Assembly (NCBI RefSeq): GCF_031180965.1
Contig: NZ_JAPSLH010000034.1
Location: forward strand, 1 to 42,768
DNA: 42,768 nucleotides
Direction: 5' to 3'
DNA from: Chelativorans sp.
GTDB lineage: Bacteria > Pseudomonadota > Alphaproteobacteria > Rhizobiales > Rhizobiaceae
Positions 10,620-20,914 of the stretch are shown in pieces. The translations under genes and the position numbers were made by a program. The notes beneath the pieces were generated by a model, which had not been told where the DNA came from, made no database searches, and saw only the letters and a program-made list of their open reading frames with translations. Within the stretch, counting starts at the first letter, position 1. Each line of letters begins with the position of its first letter.

Positions 10620-11424
10620 CCAACGACCGCCCGCGCGCCGGGAGCACGAAATACTTGCGCTCCCGCCCGGCCATGAAATCGAGGATGTCCCTCACCGCGG
10701 CCGAATCCGGGAACTCCCGCCGCACGAGCTCGATGTTCTCCGCCAGCGGCCGGTCTTCGGAGAAGAGCATCCGGTAGGCGCGCCGCACCTGCATCAGTTC
10801 CGAGCGCGCCATTCCGGCCCGCTTCATGCCGATCACGTTCAGCCCGCGCAGCTTTGCCCGGTCGCCCATGGCCATGCCGTAAGGGATGAGGTCACCGACA
10901 ACGGCGGCATAGCCGGCGAGGAAGGCGTGATGTCCGATGCGTACGAACTGGTGCACAGCCGCATAGCCGGAGATGATGACATGGTCGCCGATGGTCACAT
11001 GCCCGCTGAGGCAAGCATAATTCGCCATGGTGACGTTGCTGCCCACGTCGCAGTCATGCGCCACATGGGTGTAGGCCATCAGCATGCAATTGTCGCCGAT
11101 CGTGGTCCGGCCGCGGCTCGTATCCGTGCCGCGATGGGCGGTGACACCCTCGCGGATGATGCAGCCCTCCCCGATGGTGAGCACGGTGGGCCCGCCCTTG
11201 TGCTTGTAGTTCTGCGGCGCGCCGCCGAGCACGGCGGTCGGATGGACCTGGCAGCGGGCGCCAAGCGTGGTGGCACCGAGAATCGTGGCGTGGCTGATCA
11301 GCTCGACACCATCCCCCAGCACGGCCTCGGCGGAGACGTGGCAGAATGGTCCGATCCTGACGCCGGCGCCGAGCTCGGCGCCCTTTTCCACGACGGCAAG
11401 GGGATGGATGAAAGTCTCCGCCAT
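10591..11424 (-). CDS. lpxA: UDP-N-acetylglucosamine O-acyltransferase
   Basis: This encodes a 277-residue LpxA, a cytosolic trimer that transfers an acyl chain from acyl-ACP to UDP-GlcNAc in the first step of lipid A synthesis. The N-terminal two thirds are hexapeptide repeats of a left-handed beta-helix (for example IGPFCHVSAEAVLG, IGDNCMLMAY, IGDHVIISGY). The likely catalytic His is H123 in THVAHDCDVG. The C-terminal third is helical (GMARSELMQVRRAYRMLF). It follows fabZ by 7 bp and overlaps lpxI. The last 15 or so residues are an unusual acidic tail (DEDDDPGGD) whose codons are shared with the start of lpxI. Confidence 0.97.
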   Translation of the reverse strand: MAETFIHPLAVVEKGAELGAGVRIGPFCHVSAEAVLGDGVELISHATILGATTLGARCQVHPTAVLGGAPQNYKHKGGPTVLTIGEGCIIREGVTAHRGTDTSRGRTTIGDNCMLMAYTHVAHDCDVGSNVTMANYACLSGHVTIGDHVIISGYAAVHQFVRIGHHAFLAGYAAVVGDLIPYGMAMGDRAKLRGLNVIGMKRAGMARSELMQVRRAYRMLFSEDRPLAENIELVRREFPDSAAVRDILDFMAGRERKYFVLPARGRSLDEDDDPGGD

Positions 11425-11431
11425 CGCCGCG

Positions 11432-11902
11432 TCAGTCCGGCTGTTCGGTCGAAAGCAGGGCAGAGATCACGGCCTCGGCCACCTTGCCGCCGTCGACGAT
11501 GGCCTCGCAGGCGAACTTCCAGATCATGCCGCGCTGCTTCAGCTTCTTGACGTGGATCTCCATGCGGTCGCCCGGCACCACCGGCTTGCGGAACTTGGCG
11601 CTCTCGATGGTCATGAAATAGACCACGGAAGGCCGCGCCTCGCCGGCCTTGAGAATGCAGATCGCACCGGCCGTCTGCGCCATGGCCTCGACGATGAGGA
11701 CGCCGGGCATGACCGGACGTTCCGGAAAATGGCCCATGAAATGGGGCTCGTTCGCGGTGACATTCTTGATGCCTATGGCCGAATTGTCGCCGTCGATCTC
11801 GACGATGCGGTCCACCATCAAAAAGGGATAGCGGTGCGGCAGAAGCTGCAGCACTTTCAGAATGTCGACGCTTTCCAATGTCGGCGGCGTACCGTCGGGC
11901 AT
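11432..11902 (-). CDS. fabZ: 3-hydroxyacyl-ACP dehydratase FabZ
   Basis: This encodes a 156-residue FabZ, a hot-dog-fold dehydratase that converts 3-hydroxyacyl-ACP to trans-2-enoyl-ACP in fatty acid elongation. The active site is visible: the [13 protein letters not shown] motif near residues 21-33, catalytic H58 in [14 protein letters not shown], and E72 in VEAMAQ. It shares the 3-hydroxyacyl-ACP pool with LpxA and LpxD, which explains its place between them. The start overlaps the lpxD stop by one base (TAATG), so translation is coupled. Length is normal for the family. Confidence 0.97.
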   Translation of the reverse strand: MPDGTPPTLESVDILKVLQLLPHRYPFLMVDRIVEIDGDNSAIGIKNVTANEPHFMGHFPERPVMPGVLIVEAMAQTAGAICILKAGEARPSVVYFMTIESAKFRKPVVPGDRMEIHVKKLKQRGMIWKFACEAIVDGGKVAEAVISALLSTEQPD

Positions 11903-12954
11903 TATCCTTTGCTCCCCTTCCGCATTCCATCAACCAGGCTGCGCAGCGCGGCGATCTCGCGAAATGCCTGGCGCATGGGCCGCGCCGGCGAGCCCGCCCA
12001 ACGTTCGCCCGGCGGGACATCGTCCATCACGCCGCTGGAAGCGGCGAGCTGCGCGCGGTCCCCGATCGTTACGTGGTCGGCGATGCCGACCTGTCCCCCC
12101 AGCATGACGTAGTCGCCCAGCGTGACCGAACCGGAAATGCCGCTATGGCCGGCTATCACGCAACGGCGGCCGGTATGCACGTTGTGGCCGATCTGCACAA
12201 GATTATCGATCTTGGTGCCCTCGCCGATCACCGTGTCGGACAGCGCACCGCGATCGATCGCCGTATTGGCACCGATCTCCACATCATCCTGGATGATCAC
12301 CCGGCCGATCTGCGGATTTTTCTCGAACCCCTTCGGTCCAAGAAGGAAGCCGAAACCATCCTGCCCGATCTGGGCGCCGGGATGGATGATGACGCGGTCG
12401 CCGACGATCGCATATTGCAGCGTCACGCCCGGACCCACATAGCTGTCCCGGCCGATGCTGCAGCCGGCGCCGATCACGGCGTTCGGCGCTATGATCGTGC
12501 CGCGGCCGATGGCGGCGCCGGTGCCGATCACCGCGCCGGCCTCGATCACCGCTCCTTCTTCGACCAAAGCGCCGGGCGCGATCACCGCCTGCGGAGAAAC
12601 ACCCGTTTCGCCTGTGACCGGCTGCGGACGGGCGGCCTGCGGGAAGAGCAGGCGCACCACCATGGCAAAAGCGTGCTGCGGCTTCGGCGTAGCCAGAACG
12701 GCGATGCCCGCAGGCGCGCTCTCGACCAGATCCTCCGGACACAGCAGCGCCGCCGCCCGCAGGGTATCCAGCTTCGCCGCATTCCTCTTGCCGTCGACGA
12801 AGACAAGAGCATCCTCGCCGCCCTCCGATACGGGCGCGACGCGGCTGATGACGGTCTTTTCCCGAGAGGCATCCGTCAGGCGGGCGCCGGTCAAGGCAGC
12901 GATCTCGCCCACCTCGAAGCGGCGCGCGGGCACGAAAAAAGCCGGTTCCTTCAT
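11902..12954 (-). CDS. lpxD: UDP-3-O-acylglucosamine N-acyltransferase
   Basis: This encodes a 350-residue LpxD, which N-acylates UDP-3-O-acylglucosamine, the third step of lipid A synthesis. An N-terminal uridine-binding domain (about 1-100) precedes a long hexapeptide-repeat beta-helix, visible as repeated I-G-x-G-x steps from about 120 to 310. The likely catalytic His is H257 in [11 protein letters not shown], and the GFGF segment near 200-203 is also family-typical. The ATG at 12954 gives the standard N-terminus ([13 protein letters not shown]); longer frames run back into bamA. It starts 52 bp after bamA ends, with no skp between, unlike the enterobacterial order. Confidence 0.97.
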   Translation of the reverse strand: MKEPAFFVPARRFEVGEIAALTGARLTDASREKTVISRVAPVSEGGEDALVFVDGKRNAAKLDTLRAAALLCPEDLVESAPAGIAVLATPKPQHAFAMVVRLLFPQAARPQPVTGETGVSPQAVIAPGALVEEGAVIEAGAVIGTGAAIGRGTIIAPNAVIGAGCSIGRDSYVGPGVTLQYAIVGDRVIIHPGAQIGQDGFGFLLGPKGFEKNPQIGRVIIQDDVEIGANTAIDRGALSDTVIGEGTKIDNLVQIGHNVHTGRRCVIAGHSGISGSVTLGDYVMLGGQVGIADHVTIGDRAQLAASSGVMDDVPPGERWAGSPARPMRQAFREIAALRSLVDGMRKGSKG

Positions 12955-13006
12955 GAATGCCTTCTCGTCCGGGCCGTTTGCGCCGCCCGGACAATCTGCC
13001 CGAGCG

Positions 13007-15367
13007 CTAGAACCGGGTGGAGATGCCGAAATTCCAGTGCCGGATACGATCCGTCTCTTCCTTGACCACCGGCTCGGCATAATCGACGCGCAGCGGACCG
13101 AAGGGGGAGGCCCAGATCAGGCTCGCGCCGACCGAGGCGCGCCATTCCATATCCGTGCCCCTCACATTCGCGCTGGTATAGTCGCTGCCGTAGAGCGTTG
13201 CCGCGTCGGCGAAGACCGCGCCGCGCAGTCCGAAGCTTTCGGGCACGATCGGCAGCGGAAACTGCGCTTCCGCCGTGGCGTGGAAATAGGTCGTACCGCC
13301 GATATAGTCGCGGTCCCCTTCGGGATCGAGTTCATATGGCCCAATGCCGTTATACTCGAAGCCGCGAATGATGCGGTCGTTGCTGTTGAACTGGTCGAAT
13401 ATCCTCAGCGGCTCATCACCAAACCCGACAATGTGGCCACCGCCGACGGTGAGCAGGCCCACAAGGTCCAGCTCTTCCGACAGGGTATGGTAGTAGTTGG
13501 CGCGTCCGGTGAACTTCACCCACTGGGCGTCGCCGCCCAAGCCGGCGACCTCGGTGGTGAGGACCGCATGCAGCCCCTCGCGCGGGTTCTGCATATTGTC
13601 GATGGTGTTGTAGATGAGCGATGCGCTGACCGACGACTTCAACCACTTGCCCTGTTCCAGCGCCTCTCGAAGGCCGGTCGACAGGGTCGCTGGATCGACG
13701 ACGCCATCATACTCTTCCTGCGTAAGGTTGTAGGCAAGCTGCGCGGTGAGCGCCTCGGTAATCGGCAGGCCGAAGCGCACCGTGCCGCCCAAAGTCTCAC
13801 GCTCGTAGACGTCGTCGTCGTCGGAGTCTTTGAAGGTGCGCGTGTTGCGGAAGATGTCGAAGCCCGCGGCAATGCGGCGGCCGAGGAAATAAGGCTCGGT
13901 GAAGGAGAAGGTGTAATCGCGCGAATCCTCTCCGCCGGCGGCGGCAAGGCGGACGAACTGTCCGCGCCCGAGGAAGTTGCGCTCGGTCACCGATCCTTCA
14001 AGCGAGAAGCCGCCGCTGCTGCCGGAGGATGCGCTGGTCGTGTAGCCCGCGCCGATGGAGAACTCGCCGGTCGACTTCTCGACCACGTCCACCACCAGGA
14101 TCACCTGGTCGGGCTGCGAGCCCGGGACGGAGGTGATGTTCACGGTCTGGAAGAAGTTGAGCCTCTCCAGCCGGCGCTTGGCGCGCTGGATGAGAACCTG
14201 GTTGAAGGCGTCGCCTTCACTGACGTCGAATTCGCGACGGATGACATAGTCGCGCGTGCGGTTGTTCCCGCGGATCTCGATGCGCTCGACATAGGCGCGC
14301 GGGCCCTCGTCGATGGAATAGACGACGGAAATGGTCCGGTTCTGGAAGTCGCGGTTGCCGCGCGGCGTCACCTGCGCGAAGGCATAGCCGAAGCCGGCAA
14401 CCCGCTCAGTGAGATCGATGATCGACTGCTCGACATCCTCGGCACTGTAGACGGAGCCCTTGCGCGTCTGGAGCGCCGGCTGGAGGGAATTGATGTCGAC
14501 GCCGGGAATGCTCGATTCGATGCTGACATCGCCGAAGGTGTAGCGCTGCCCCTCGTCCACGGTGATCGTGACGATGTACTGGTTGTCGACGAGCTGAGCG
14601 TTCGACGAGAGGACGCGGAAATCCGCATAGCCGCGATTGTAGTAGAAGCGCCGCAGCGCCTCCTCGTCGGCCTGCAGGCGCTGCTCGTCATAGACGTCGT
14701 TGCGCATCAGGAAGGAGAAGACGTTCGAGCGCTTGGTCGAGATGACATCGCGCAGGCGCCGATCGCTGAACGCGGTGTTCCCCTCGATATTGATCTGCGC
14801 GATCTTTGTGCGGTCGCCTTCCTGGATGTGGAAGACCACATTGACCCGGCCCTCGCCGAGATCCTGGACCTCGCCCGTCACCGTCGCCTCGTCGCGGCCG
14901 ATGCGGCGATAGGCTTCGCGGATCGCCTCCGCGTCGCTCTCCATCAGCTGATTGGAGAAGGCCGTCCGCGGCTGCAGCTGGATGGCCTCGGAAAGGTTCT
15001 GGTCCTTGATCTTCCTGTTGCCCTGGAAGAGGACCTGATTGACGATGGCATATTCATCGACGGTGACGACCAGCGCGCCGCCCGCCTGGGTGATGGAGAC
15101 ATCGGCGAAAAGGCCGGTGCCGAACAGGCGCTTCACGGCCTCGTCCAGATCGGCATTGGTGAAATTCTGTCCCGGACGGACGCCCACCTGATTGCGAATC
15201 GTTTCCGCGTCCACGCGCCGGTTGCCGCGAACCTCGATCCGGCTGACGGTCGCGGCCTCGGCCGACACGATCATCGCCATCTCGGCGACCACCGCCCCGC
15301 TCACGGCGAAACCGGCCGAAAGCGCCACCGCCGAAACGGCGCTCATCATTCTGGAAACTGCCTTCAT
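13007..15367 (-). CDS. bamA: Outer membrane protein assembly factor BamA
   Basis: This encodes a 786-residue BamA, the Omp85 core of the BAM complex that folds beta-barrels into the outer membrane. A signal peptide ends around residue 38 (AEAA). Five POTRA domains follow, seen as repeated patterns such as [55 protein letters not shown] and [14 protein letters not shown]. The C-terminal half is the barrel (from about 440) with the conserved [10 protein letters not shown] segment of extracellular loop 6 and a terminal Phe after aromatic alternation, the usual barrel-assembly signal. Barrel length is typical. The 240-bp gap upstream (15368-15606) may hold its own promoter; a possible TTGCGT/TATTAG pair with 16-bp spacing is visible on the minus strand. 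Confidence 0.98.
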   Translation of the reverse strand: MKAVSRMMSAVSAVALSAGFAVSGAVVAEMAMIVSAEAATVSRIEVRGNRRVDAETIRNQVGVRPGQNFTNADLDEAVKRLFGTGLFADVSITQAGGALVVTVDEYAIVNQVLFQGNRKIKDQNLSEAIQLQPRTAFSNQLMESDAEAIREAYRRIGRDEATVTGEVQDLGEGRVNVVFHIQEGDRTKIAQINIEGNTAFSDRRLRDVISTKRSNVFSFLMRNDVYDEQRLQADEEALRRFYYNRGYADFRVLSSNAQLVDNQYIVTITVDEGQRYTFGDVSIESSIPGVDINSLQPALQTRKGSVYSAEDVEQSIIDLTERVAGFGYAFAQVTPRGNRDFQNRTISVVYSIDEGPRAYVERIEIRGNNRTRDYVIRREFDVSEGDAFNQVLIQRAKRRLERLNFFQTVNITSVPGSQPDQVILVVDVVEKSTGEFSIGAGYTTSASSGSSGGFSLEGSVTERNFLGRGQFVRLAAAGGEDSRDYTFSFTEPYFLGRRIAAGFDIFRNTRTFKDSDDDDVYERETLGGTVRFGLPITEALTAQLAYNLTQEEYDGVVDPATLSTGLREALEQGKWLKSSVSASLIYNTIDNMQNPREGLHAVLTTEVAGLGGDAQWVKFTGRANYYHTLSEELDLVGLLTVGGGHIVGFGDEPLRIFDQFNSNDRIIRGFEYNGIGPYELDPEGDRDYIGGTTYFHATAEAQFPLPIVPESFGLRGAVFADAATLYGSDYTSANVRGTDMEWRASVGASLIWASPFGPLRVDYAEPVVKEETDRIRHWNFGISTRF

Positions 15368-15606
15368 TGGGCCTCGAAACCTTCTATTCTCGTTGTCCCC
15401 ACCGCGAGAAGTCCAGACAAATGGGCAAGATCGACCTCACCCTAATAGCTGGAATTTCCCTACACGCAAGGCTTCTGGTTAATTTGCATTTACCGAGCGG
15501 AGGGGCGTGGCATTCCGGTCACGCCATTCCTTCCCCTTGGTAAACGCCCTCTCAACAATGCGACTGAATGCCCCCTCCGCCCCCCTCGCCGGCTTTGACC
15601 GATTCG

Positions 15607-16746
15607 TCAGCAGCCGAACAGATCGTTCCAGAAGACGAAGCCCATAAAGACCAGGACCATCAGCATTCCGGCCCGGTAGACCACCTCCGCCACCTGTTCG
15701 GGAACAGGCCGGCGCAGCACCGCTTCGATTGCATAGAAAAGGAGATGTCCGCCATCAAGCGGCGGGATGGGAAGAAGGTTAAGGATGCCGATGCCGACCG
15801 AAAGAAGCGCCACCAGCTGGATGAGCCATTCGAAGCCGAGGCTTGCCGCCTTTCCCGCCATGTCGGCGATCCGCACCGGCCCGCCGAGCTGGCACCGGTC
15901 TTCCCGCCCGGCCACCAACCGCTTCAGGAATTGCCCGGTGCGAGCGATCGCGCCCACCGTTTCCTCGACCCCGGCGCCGACCGCCTCGAGCGGTCCGTAC
16001 TCGACGACGCGCGGCCGGCCGAGCGCCTCGTTGTTCACGACGCCGATGATGCCGATCCTGACCGTGTTGCCGAGCGCGTCCGTCTGCTCGCTCACCTCGG
16101 GCGTGGCGACTACGGTGACCTGCTGCCCGTCCCGCTCCAGAACGAAGGTGAGCGGATCGCCGGCGCGCCCGGAGACGATGCGCTGCACATCGCCGAAGCT
16201 CTCGACGGGAACGCCATCGACGGAGACAAACCTGTCGCCCGGCTGGATGCCCGCTTCCGCCGCCGGGCTGTCGGGCCGCACCTCGGCCACCATGGGATCG
16301 GCCACATAGCGCCCGAACATGCCGATCATCACTGAAAAGACGACGACCGTCAGGAGGAAATTGAAGAAGGGGCCGGCGAAGACCGTCGCCGCCCGTTTCC
16401 AGACCGGCTGCAGGTGGAACGCCGTGCGCCGCTCCGGCTCCGACAGGCCCTCCATGCCCTCCGCATCCGGCCGGCTGGTCGCGCCGACATCGCCCACGAA
16501 TTTCACATAGCCGCCGAGCGGAATGGCGGACAGTTTCCAGCGCGTGCCGCGGCGGTCGGTAAAGCCGAAAAGCTCCGGCCCGAAGCCGATGGAGAAGGCG
16601 CGCACGCCGATGCCGCACCAACGGCCGACGAGATAGTGGCCCATCTCATGGACAAAGACGACGACCGTCAGGACGAACAAAAACGGCAGGATCGTTCCCA
16701 GGAGGAAGTCGCCGATCGCGAAGATGGAGCCCGTCAATTCGCCCAA
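15607..16746 (-). CDS. rseP: Site-2 zinc metalloprotease RseP/MmpA
   Basis: This encodes an inner-membrane M50 protease that cuts transmembrane segments, for example of anti-sigma factors or remnant signal peptides. The zinc motif HEMGH is at residues 33-37 in the first membrane helix. A central PDZ domain is visible (EVRPDSPAAEAGIQPGDRFVSVDG, about 135-220). The second active-site segment, NLLPIPPLDGGH, supplies the third zinc ligand, and the C-terminal helix ends FWNDLFGC. No ATG is available at the N-terminus. TTG at 16746 has GAGGA six bases upstream and is preferred; in-frame TTGs at 16752 and 16764 are possible. It lies between cdsA and bamA as in most proteobacteria, but dxr is absent. 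Confidence 0.95.
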   Translation of the reverse strand: MGELTGSIFAIGDFLLGTILPFLFVLTVVVFVHEMGHYLVGRWCGIGVRAFSIGFGPELFGFTDRRGTRWKLSAIPLGGYVKFVGDVGATSRPDAEGMEGLSEPERRTAFHLQPVWKRAATVFAGPFFNFLLTVVVFSVMIGMFGRYVADPMVAEVRPDSPAAEAGIQPGDRFVSVDGVPVESFGDVQRIVSGRAGDPLTFVLERDGQQVTVVATPEVSEQTDALGNTVRIGIIGVVNNEALGRPRVVEYGPLEAVGAGVEETVGAIARTGQFLKRLVAGREDRCQLGGPVRIADMAGKAASLGFEWLIQLVALLSVGIGILNLLPIPPLDGGHLLFYAIEAVLRRPVPEQVAEVVYRAGMLMVLVFMGFVFWNDLFGC

Positions 16747-16834
16747 GACCAATCCTCGCCCCAAGATTCAGGTGGCTGGATTGCCGCGTCAGTGTGTGGT
16801 GAAAGGCGGCAAATCCGTGGCAGTACCGTCGGCC

Positions 16835-17689
16835 TCACCGGGAGAACAGAGCGGCGGGCGCCGACAATCCCGAAAAGACGATGCCCAGCAGATAAAGGAG
16901 GATGGCGGCGGCGACAAGCCCGTCCACCCGATCCATGATGCCGCCATGGCCGGGAAGGATGGCGCCGGAATCCTTCACCCCACAGCGCCGCTTGAGGGCC
17001 GATTCGAAAAGGTCGCCAACCTGCGAGAGTACAGAGAGAAGCAGCGCGAGAATGAAGGCCGCCCCAAGACCGATCGCTGCGCCGGCAAGAGAGCTCACCG
17101 CCACGCCTGCCACCGTTCCCCCGACGGCACCACCGATCGCGCCGCTCCACGTCTTGCCCGGCGAGATGGCTGGCGCAAGCTTTGGGCCGCCAAGCGACCG
17201 GCCGACGAAATAGGCGACAATGTCGGTGGCCCAGACGACGGCATAGAGAAACAGGATGGCGACCAGGCCAGCTTCGTCGGCGCCGCGCAGCTGCGCAAGC
17301 GCCAGCGCCGGCAGACCCGCATAGGCTATGCCGAAGGCGCTCCAGGCACCCTGCCCCGTGGCTGCCGCATGGACGAGCGCAACCGCAAATGCCACGCCAA
17401 GAGCCGCCAGCAGAAAGGGAGCCGAGAGGCCCAGAACCAGCGCGGCCATGGAGGCGGCGAAGACCGCCCACACGACCGCCCTGTGCAGGCGGCCGGCGGC
17501 CGGACGCATGGCCAGCCACTCATAGAGCACGAGGCCCGCGACCGCGGCGGCAAAGAAGCGGAACGGCATGCCGCCGAGATAGGTGAGCGCAAGCGCGACG
17601 GCCCCCACGACGAGGGCGGAAAGGATGCGCAGCGTGAGATTGCTCCGGCCGCTTCCGCGGCTGCTGCCCGCCGCCGCGCCCGAGCTCAT
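16835..17689 (-). CDS. cdsA: Phosphatidate cytidylyltransferase
   Basis: This encodes a 284-residue CdsA, the integral membrane enzyme that makes CDP-diacylglycerol from CTP and phosphatidic acid for phospholipid synthesis. About seven hydrophobic segments are visible. The C-terminal signature S-x-x-K-R...K-D-S-G...L-P-G-H-G-G-x-x-D-R-x-D is complete ([20 protein letters not shown]). The [12 protein letters not shown] loop is also conserved. The ATG at 17689 overlaps the uppS stop (ATGA), so it is coupled to UppS. An upstream in-frame extension is not family-like. The N-terminal 15 residues are Ser/Gly/Arg-rich and cytosolic. Confidence 0.97.
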   Translation of the reverse strand: MSSGAAAGSSRGSGRSNLTLRILSALVVGAVALALTYLGGMPFRFFAAAVAGLVLYEWLAMRPAAGRLHRAVVWAVFAASMAALVLGLSAPFLLAALGVAFAVALVHAAATGQGAWSAFGIAYAGLPALALAQLRGADEAGLVAILFLYAVVWATDIVAYFVGRSLGGPKLAPAISPGKTWSGAIGGAVGGTVAGVAVSSLAGAAIGLGAAFILALLLSVLSQVGDLFESALKRRCGVKDSGAILPGHGGIMDRVDGLVAAAILLYLLGIVFSGLSAPAALFSR

Positions 17690-18399
17690 GAGGCGGCTTC
17701 GTGCGCCACCCGGCCGAAGCGGCGATCGCGCTCTTCGAACATGTTGATGGCGGCGGCGAGATCGTCGGGGCTGAAATCCGGCCAGTGGCAGGGCAGGAAG
17801 ACGAACTCGGCATAGGCCGACTGCCACAGAAGGAAATTGGACAGGCGCTGCTCACCGCTGGTGCGGATGATGAGATCGGGATCGGGCATGCCGGCCGTAT
17901 CGAGACGCGCCGCGAGGTCTTCCGGGGTGAGCTTTTCCGGATCCAGCAGCCCGGCTCTGGCATCGGCGGCCAGGGCGCGCGCGGCGCGCAAAATCTCGTC
18001 GCGCCCGCCGTAGTTGAACGCGACAGCCAGGTTCATGTTGGTGTTGTCGGCCGTGAGGCTTTCCGCCTCGACAAGGAGGGCCGCGATGTCGGGCGGCAGG
18101 CCCTCGCGCGTGCCGACGATGCGCACGCGCACGCCGTTCTGGTGCAGCTCGGCGAGATCACGCCTGATGAAGAGTTTCAGGAGGCCCATCAGGTCGCTGA
18201 CCTCGGATTTGGGACGCGACCAGTTTTCCGAGGAGAAGGCGTAGACGGTAAGCCATTCGATGCCCATCTCGCCCGCCGCCCGCACGGTGCGGCGCAGGGC
18301 TTCGACACCGGCGCGATGGCCGGCCGAGCGCGGCATGCCGCGGGCACGCGCCCAACGGCCGTTACCGTCCATGATGATAGCGATATGCGCGGGCTTCAC
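17686..18399 (-). CDS. uppS: Undecaprenyl diphosphate synthase
   Basis: This encodes a 237-residue cis-prenyltransferase that elongates farnesyl diphosphate with isopentenyl units to C55-PP, the precursor of the lipid carrier for peptidoglycan and O-antigen. The catalytic Asp is D11 in [10 protein letters not shown]. Further conserved blocks are [39 protein letters not shown], and the C-terminal [20 protein letters not shown] with its Arg pair. The start codon is GTG at 18399, just after a TAGGAG sequence. It is coupled to cdsA through an ATGA overlap and follows frr by about 40 bp. Confidence 0.97.
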   Translation of the reverse strand: MKPAHIAIIMDGNGRWARARGMPRSAGHRAGVEALRRTVRAAGEMGIEWLTVYAFSSENWSRPKSEVSDLMGLLKLFIRRDLAELHQNGVRVRIVGTREGLPPDIAALLVEAESLTADNTNMNLAVAFNYGGRDEILRAARALAADARAGLLDPEKLTPEDLAARLDTAGMPDPDLIIRTSGEQRLSNFLLWQSAYAEFVFLPCHWPDFSPDDLAAAINMFEERDRRFGRVAHEAAS

Positions 18400-18440
18400 G
18401 CTCCTACCCTTCCCTGGCCGTTTCCCGCGCGGTGCGGGTG

Positions 18441-19001
18441 CTAGACCTGCATGATCTCGGCTTCCTTGCCGGTCAGAAGCTTGTCGATCGTGGCGATCGT
18501 CTCGTCGGTCATCTTCTGGACGCGCTCGGACTGGACGCGCAGCTCGTCCTCGCTGATCTGGCCGTCTTTTTGGGCCTTTTTCAGGTGCTCCATGCCGTCG
18601 CGGCGCACATGGCGGGCGGCGACGCGCGCGTTCTCCGCATATTGGTGCGCGAGCTTCACCAGTTCCTTGCGCCGCTCCTCGTTGAGCTCCGGCAGCGGAA
18701 TGCGCAGCGTGGCGCCTTCCATAATCGGATTGAAGCCGAGATTGGCCTCGCGGATGGCCCGGTCGACCGCCTGCACCAGGCTCTGATCCCAGACCGAAAC
18801 GGAAATCATGCGCGGCTCGGGGACCGAGACGGTCGCTACCTGGTTGATCGGCATGGACGCGCCATAGGCGTCCACATGCACGGGGTCGAGCAGGTTGGCC
18901 GAGGCCCGGCCCGTGCGCAGCGCCGCGATGTCCTGCTTGAAGGCGCTGACCGCTCCGTCCATGCGCCGGTGCAGATCCTTGAAATCAACTCCCTCGGGCA
19001 T
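18441..19001 (-). CDS. frr: Ribosome recycling factor
   Basis: This encodes a 186-residue RRF, which with EF-G splits post-termination ribosomes. Typical features are the first helix (residues 1-30), [35 protein letters not shown], the domain II sheet region, and the C-terminal helical pair ending [13 protein letters not shown]. Length is exactly that of the family. A perfect AAGGAGG ribosome binding site lies 6 bases before the ATG and overlaps the pyrH stop codon (TAAGGAGG), so expression is tied to pyrH translation. Confidence 0.98.
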   Translation of the reverse strand: MPEGVDFKDLHRRMDGAVSAFKQDIAALRTGRASANLLDPVHVDAYGASMPINQVATVSVPEPRMISVSVWDQSLVQAVDRAIREANLGFNPIMEGATLRIPLPELNEERRKELVKLAHQYAENARVAARHVRRDGMEHLKKAQKDGQISEDELRVQSERVQKMTDETIATIDKLLTGKEAEIMQV

Positions 19002-19012
19002 GTTAAGCCTCC

Positions 19013-19756
19013 TTACGCTCGCACTTCGTCCTGGCCGGCTGGTTCATCCTCGACGATGGTGCAGCGCCCTCCGCCGCGCAGAATGGCTCCGAAGCCGCCG
19101 GGCTCATGAATCGAGAAAACGATTATCGGAATGTGGTTCTCGCGCGCAAGGGCAATTGCGGCGGTGTCCATGATGGCAAGTCCCTGGCGCAGCACCTGAG
19201 CGTGGCTTATCCGCTCGTAGCGCACCGCATCCCTGTCCTTGCGCGGGTCGGCCGAATAGACGCCGTCCACCTGGGTGCCCTTGAAGAGAGCGTCGGCGCC
19301 GATCTCGGCAGCGCGCAGGGCAGCCGCCGAATCCGTGGTGAAGAAGGGATTGCCCGTGCCGCCGGCGAAAATCACGACTTTGCCTTCGTTCATGTAGCTC
19401 ATGGCCTGGCGCTGCGAGAAGCTCTCGCAAAGCTCGGGCATGGCAATCGCGGAAAGGACCACCGCATCGACGCCGATCTTGGCGAGCGAAGTGCGCAGCG
19501 CCAGCGAGTTTATTACCGTGGCCAGCATTCCCATGTGGTCGCCGGTGACCCGGTCGCCCCCCTTGGAGGCAACCGCCACGCCGCGAAATATGTTGCCGCC
19601 GCCGATGACAACGCCGACTTCCACACCGAGGGAGCGCGCATCGGCGATATCGGCCGCGATCTGATCGACAATCGAAACATCGATCCCAAAACCCTGCTTC
19701 CCCATCAAGGCCTCACCGGAAGCCTTCAGCACGACGCGGCGATATTTTGGGGCCAA
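19013..19756 (-). CDS. pyrH: UMP kinase
   Basis: This encodes a 247-residue PyrH, a hexameric amino-acid-kinase-fold enzyme that phosphorylates UMP to UDP and is usually activated by GTP and inhibited by UTP. The ATP-binding start [12 protein letters not shown], the GGGNIFRG loop, [12 protein letters not shown], and [20 protein letters not shown] are all present, with [14 protein letters not shown] in the nucleoside region. The start is a TTG at 19756 with AGGAG nine bases upstream; no ATG fits. It sits between tsf and frr as in most bacteria. A strong hairpin at 19849-19880 separates it from tsf and may attenuate read-through. Confidence 0.97.
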   Translation of the reverse strand: MAPKYRRVVLKASGEALMGKQGFGIDVSIVDQIAADIADARSLGVEVGVVIGGGNIFRGVAVASKGGDRVTGDHMGMLATVINSLALRTSLAKIGVDAVVLSAIAMPELCESFSQRQAMSYMNEGKVVIFAGGTGNPFFTTDSAAALRAAEIGADALFKGTQVDGVYSADPRKDRDAVRYERISHAQVLRQGLAIMDTAAIALARENHIPIIVFSIHEPGGFGAILRGGGRCTIVEDEPAGQDEVRA

Positions 19757-19848
19757 AGCGATCGTCTCCTCTTGCTGGACGGCCGGTTCTGTGCCGGCTC
19801 TGGCGGCGCGGCATCTCCCGCCACCGCGTTTTTTAAAGTCGCCTACAC

Positions 19849-19880
19849 GAAGGGCACCGCGTTGTCACGCGGTGCCCTTC
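19849..19880 (-). terminator. Hairpin between tsf and pyrH
   Basis: A perfect 13-bp inverted repeat (GAAGGGCACCGCG at 19849-19861, its complement at 19868-19880) with a 6-base loop, starting 32 bp after the tsf stop. On the minus strand the bases beyond the stem are not a clean U-run (ACTTTAAAAAA begins about nine bases later). It may be a partial terminator, an attenuator lowering pyrH relative to tsf, or an RNA-stability element. Confidence 0.55.
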
Positions 19881-19912
19881 GGCATGCTTGGACTTTATGC
19901 CGGAAAGCGGAG

Positions 19913-20836
19913 CTATTTCTTGACGGCCGCCGCGACTTCCGCCGCAAAGTCGGAAGCCTCGCGCTCTATGCCCTCGCCCAGCGCGAAGCGGACGAACGCG
20001 GTGATCGTGGCCGGGGCGCCGATCTCCTTCTCCGCTTCCTTGAGCGCCTTCTCGACCGTCAGGTCCGGGTTGAGGACGAAGGCCTGCTTGAGGAGGACGA
20101 CCTCCTCGTAATATTTGCGCAGACGCCCTTCCACCATCTTCTCGATGATGTTCTCGGGCTTGCCCGACTGGCGCGCCTGATCGGAGAAGATCTCCTTCTC
20201 GCGGGCGACCGCCGCCGGGTCCACCTCGGCCTCGGTGAGCGCGAGCGGGCTCGTCGCCGCCACATGCATGGCGACCTGGCGGCCAAAGCTCCGCGCCGCG
20301 TCGGCATTGCCCTCGGTCTCGACCGCGACGAGCACGCCGATCTTGCCGAGACCCTCGGAGACGGCATTGTGCACATAGGTCGCCACCGCGCCCTTGCCAA
20401 CGGAAAGCTTCGCCGAGCGGCGCAGCGCCATGTTCTCGCCGATCGTGGCGATGGCATCCCGGATGCTCTCGGCCACGGACTTGCCGCTGCCCGGATAGGC
20501 GGCCGCGGCCACTGCCTCGACGCCGCCGTCGGTGCCCAGGGCTACTTCGGCGATGTTGCGCACCAGGTTCTGGAAGGCGTCGTTGCGGGCGACGAAATCG
20601 GTCTCGGAATTCACCTCGACGACGACCGCGCTCGTCCCCCTGGCGGCGACGCCGATGAGGCCCTCGGCCGCCGTGCGGCCAGCCTTCTTGTCGGCCTTGG
20701 AGATGCCCTTCTTGCGCAGCCAGTCCACGGCGGCTTCGAGGTCGCCGCCGGTCTCGGCCAGGGCGGCCTTGCAGTCCATCATGCCCGCGCCCGTCATCTC
20801 GCGCAGTTGCTTGACCAGTGCAGCTGAAATGCTCAT
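19913..20836 (-). CDS. tsf: Elongation factor Ts
   Basis: This encodes a 307-residue EF-Ts, the nucleotide exchange factor for EF-Tu. The N-terminal UBA-like domain is clear ([19 protein letters not shown]), followed by [21 protein letters not shown]. The core contains the TDFVARND segment that contacts EF-Tu. The C-terminal part keeps the [20 protein letters not shown] region and the [13 protein letters not shown] segment. The ATG at 20836 has GAGAGG upstream. It follows rpsB by 78 bp, the standard order. Confidence 0.98.
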   Translation of the reverse strand: MSISAALVKQLREMTGAGMMDCKAALAETGGDLEAAVDWLRKKGISKADKKAGRTAAEGLIGVAARGTSAVVVEVNSETDFVARNDAFQNLVRNIAEVALGTDGGVEAVAAAAYPGSGKSVAESIRDAIATIGENMALRRSAKLSVGKGAVATYVHNAVSEGLGKIGVLVAVETEGNADAARSFGRQVAMHVAATSPLALTEAEVDPAAVAREKEIFSDQARQSGKPENIIEKMVEGRLRKYYEEVVLLKQAFVLNPDLTVEKALKEAEKEIGAPATITAFVRFALGEGIEREASDFAAEVAAAVKK

Positions 20837-20914
20837 CGTCGCCTCTCTATCAAACTATTGCCCGCGGATACCGGCTGAACGGCCGATACCCGCGGAGGGC
20901 CTGTAGGCCCCTCT

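Noticed and set aside
12455-15445. A 996-codon open frame opposite lpxD and bamA
   Set aside because: Same shadow effect; it crosses two well-supported genes and has no recognisable domain.
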